DNA of 64,000 nt from Gammaproteobacteria bacterium (lineage in GTDB: Bacteria; Pseudomonadota; Gammaproteobacteria; Pseudomonadales; Pseudohongiellaceae): NCBI GenBank assembly GCA_029246545.1, contig JAQWMX010000022.1:54935-118934 (forward strand), written 5' to 3'. How positions within the stretch are numbered: position 1 is the stretch's first letter; each line of letters starts with the position of its first letter. The notes beneath the pieces were generated by a model that was given only the letters and a program-made list of their open reading frames with translations, did not search any database and had not been told where the DNA came from. A program made the position numbers and the translations under genes. Positions 63,929 to 64,000 of this stretch are shown one piece after another.

Positions 63929-64000
63929 CTCTGCGGATCTTTTAGATCTCATCCCAAATGCTAAAATTATTTCGGTCATTAGAGATCCACGAGATGTGGT
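63915..64000 (+). CDS. Sulfotransferase fragment (partial, runs off window)
   Basis: In the frame starting at 63933 the + strand reads [20 protein letters not shown] followed by DVV. The [14 protein letters not shown] pattern is the PAPS 3'-phosphate-binding signature of bacterial sulfotransferases. Only ~22 convincing residues are present; the frame is open back to 63915 and beyond into leuC. It starts exactly where LeuC homology fails, which points to a junction at 63,926-63,936. Confidence 0.55.
   Translation, partial: MNILFSADLLDLIPNAKIISVIRDPRDV

Noticed and set aside
1..64000. CRISPR arrays, tRNA/rRNA genes, insertion sequences, prophage
   Set aside because: No regularly spaced repeats, no cloverleaf or rRNA sequence and no transposase or phage gene was recognised on either strand.

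Overview
The window is a stretch of bacterial chromosome from a gammaproteobacterium, probably a free-living aquatic oligotroph recovered by metagenomics; I cannot name the genus. The class is indicated by several classical gammaproteobacterial neighbourhoods: leuC-leuD-asd-fimV-truA-trpFBA-accD-folC-SPOR-cvpA-purF, yceD-rpmF-fabD-fabG-acpP-fabF-mltG-tmk-holB-pilZ, and divergent rluC/rne. Base composition is moderately AT-rich. Almost everything is housekeeping, packed in short-gap or overlapping operons. I see no tRNA, rRNA, CRISPR array, insertion sequence or prophage.

Layout. 1-4.9 kb (+): an F420 cofactor operon in which CofC, CofG and CofH are one polypeptide, followed by CofE and CofD. 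4.9-9.8 kb (-): an M14 zinc peptidase, the tail-specific protease Prc and a lone tyrosine recombinase with a perfect inverted repeat upstream. 9.9-13.9 kb: glutathione-linked redox genes, namely glutathione reductase, a hidden Rdx/SelW-like selenoprotein gene with two in-frame TGA codons, a broken Arc-type regulator and gamma-glutamyltransferase. 13.9-22.9 kb (-): the fatty-acid/L32 cluster and rluC. 23-33.8 kb (+): RNase E with a long structured leader, an AddB/AddA-like repair pair and DAHP synthase. 33.8-42.3 kb: an MscS-type channel, topoisomerase I, branched-chain aminotransferase, TatD, an M15-type peptidase gene broken by TAG, a glutaredoxin-like protein and PyrD. 42.5-49.5 kb (+): a MoxR/Bat operon. 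49.6-50.9 kb (-): Hsp20, a DUF1653 protein and an orphan C-terminal piece of a TgpA-type transglutaminase. 51-64 kb (-): the purF-to-leuC cluster. The right edge looks chimeric: leuC homology stops near 63,928 and the last ~80 bases read on the + strand as part of a sulfotransferase.

Most notable result. Between the recombinase and gor, positions 10205-9984 (-) encode a complete 73-codon Rdx (SelW/SelT/SelH-like) protein. Both redox-motif positions, normally CxxC or CxxU, are TGA, giving UxxU. A stem-loop of bacterial SECIS type lies 19 nt after the second TGA and 28 nt after the first. Conventional gene calling would miss this gene. If the genome carries selA/selB/selC/selD, it would be a two-selenocysteine thioredoxin-fold protein transcribed just behind glutathione reductase.

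Limits. All calls come from reading the sequence and from knowledge of protein families. No alignments, folding calculations or database searches were run. Promoters, hairpins and start choices are pattern matches.
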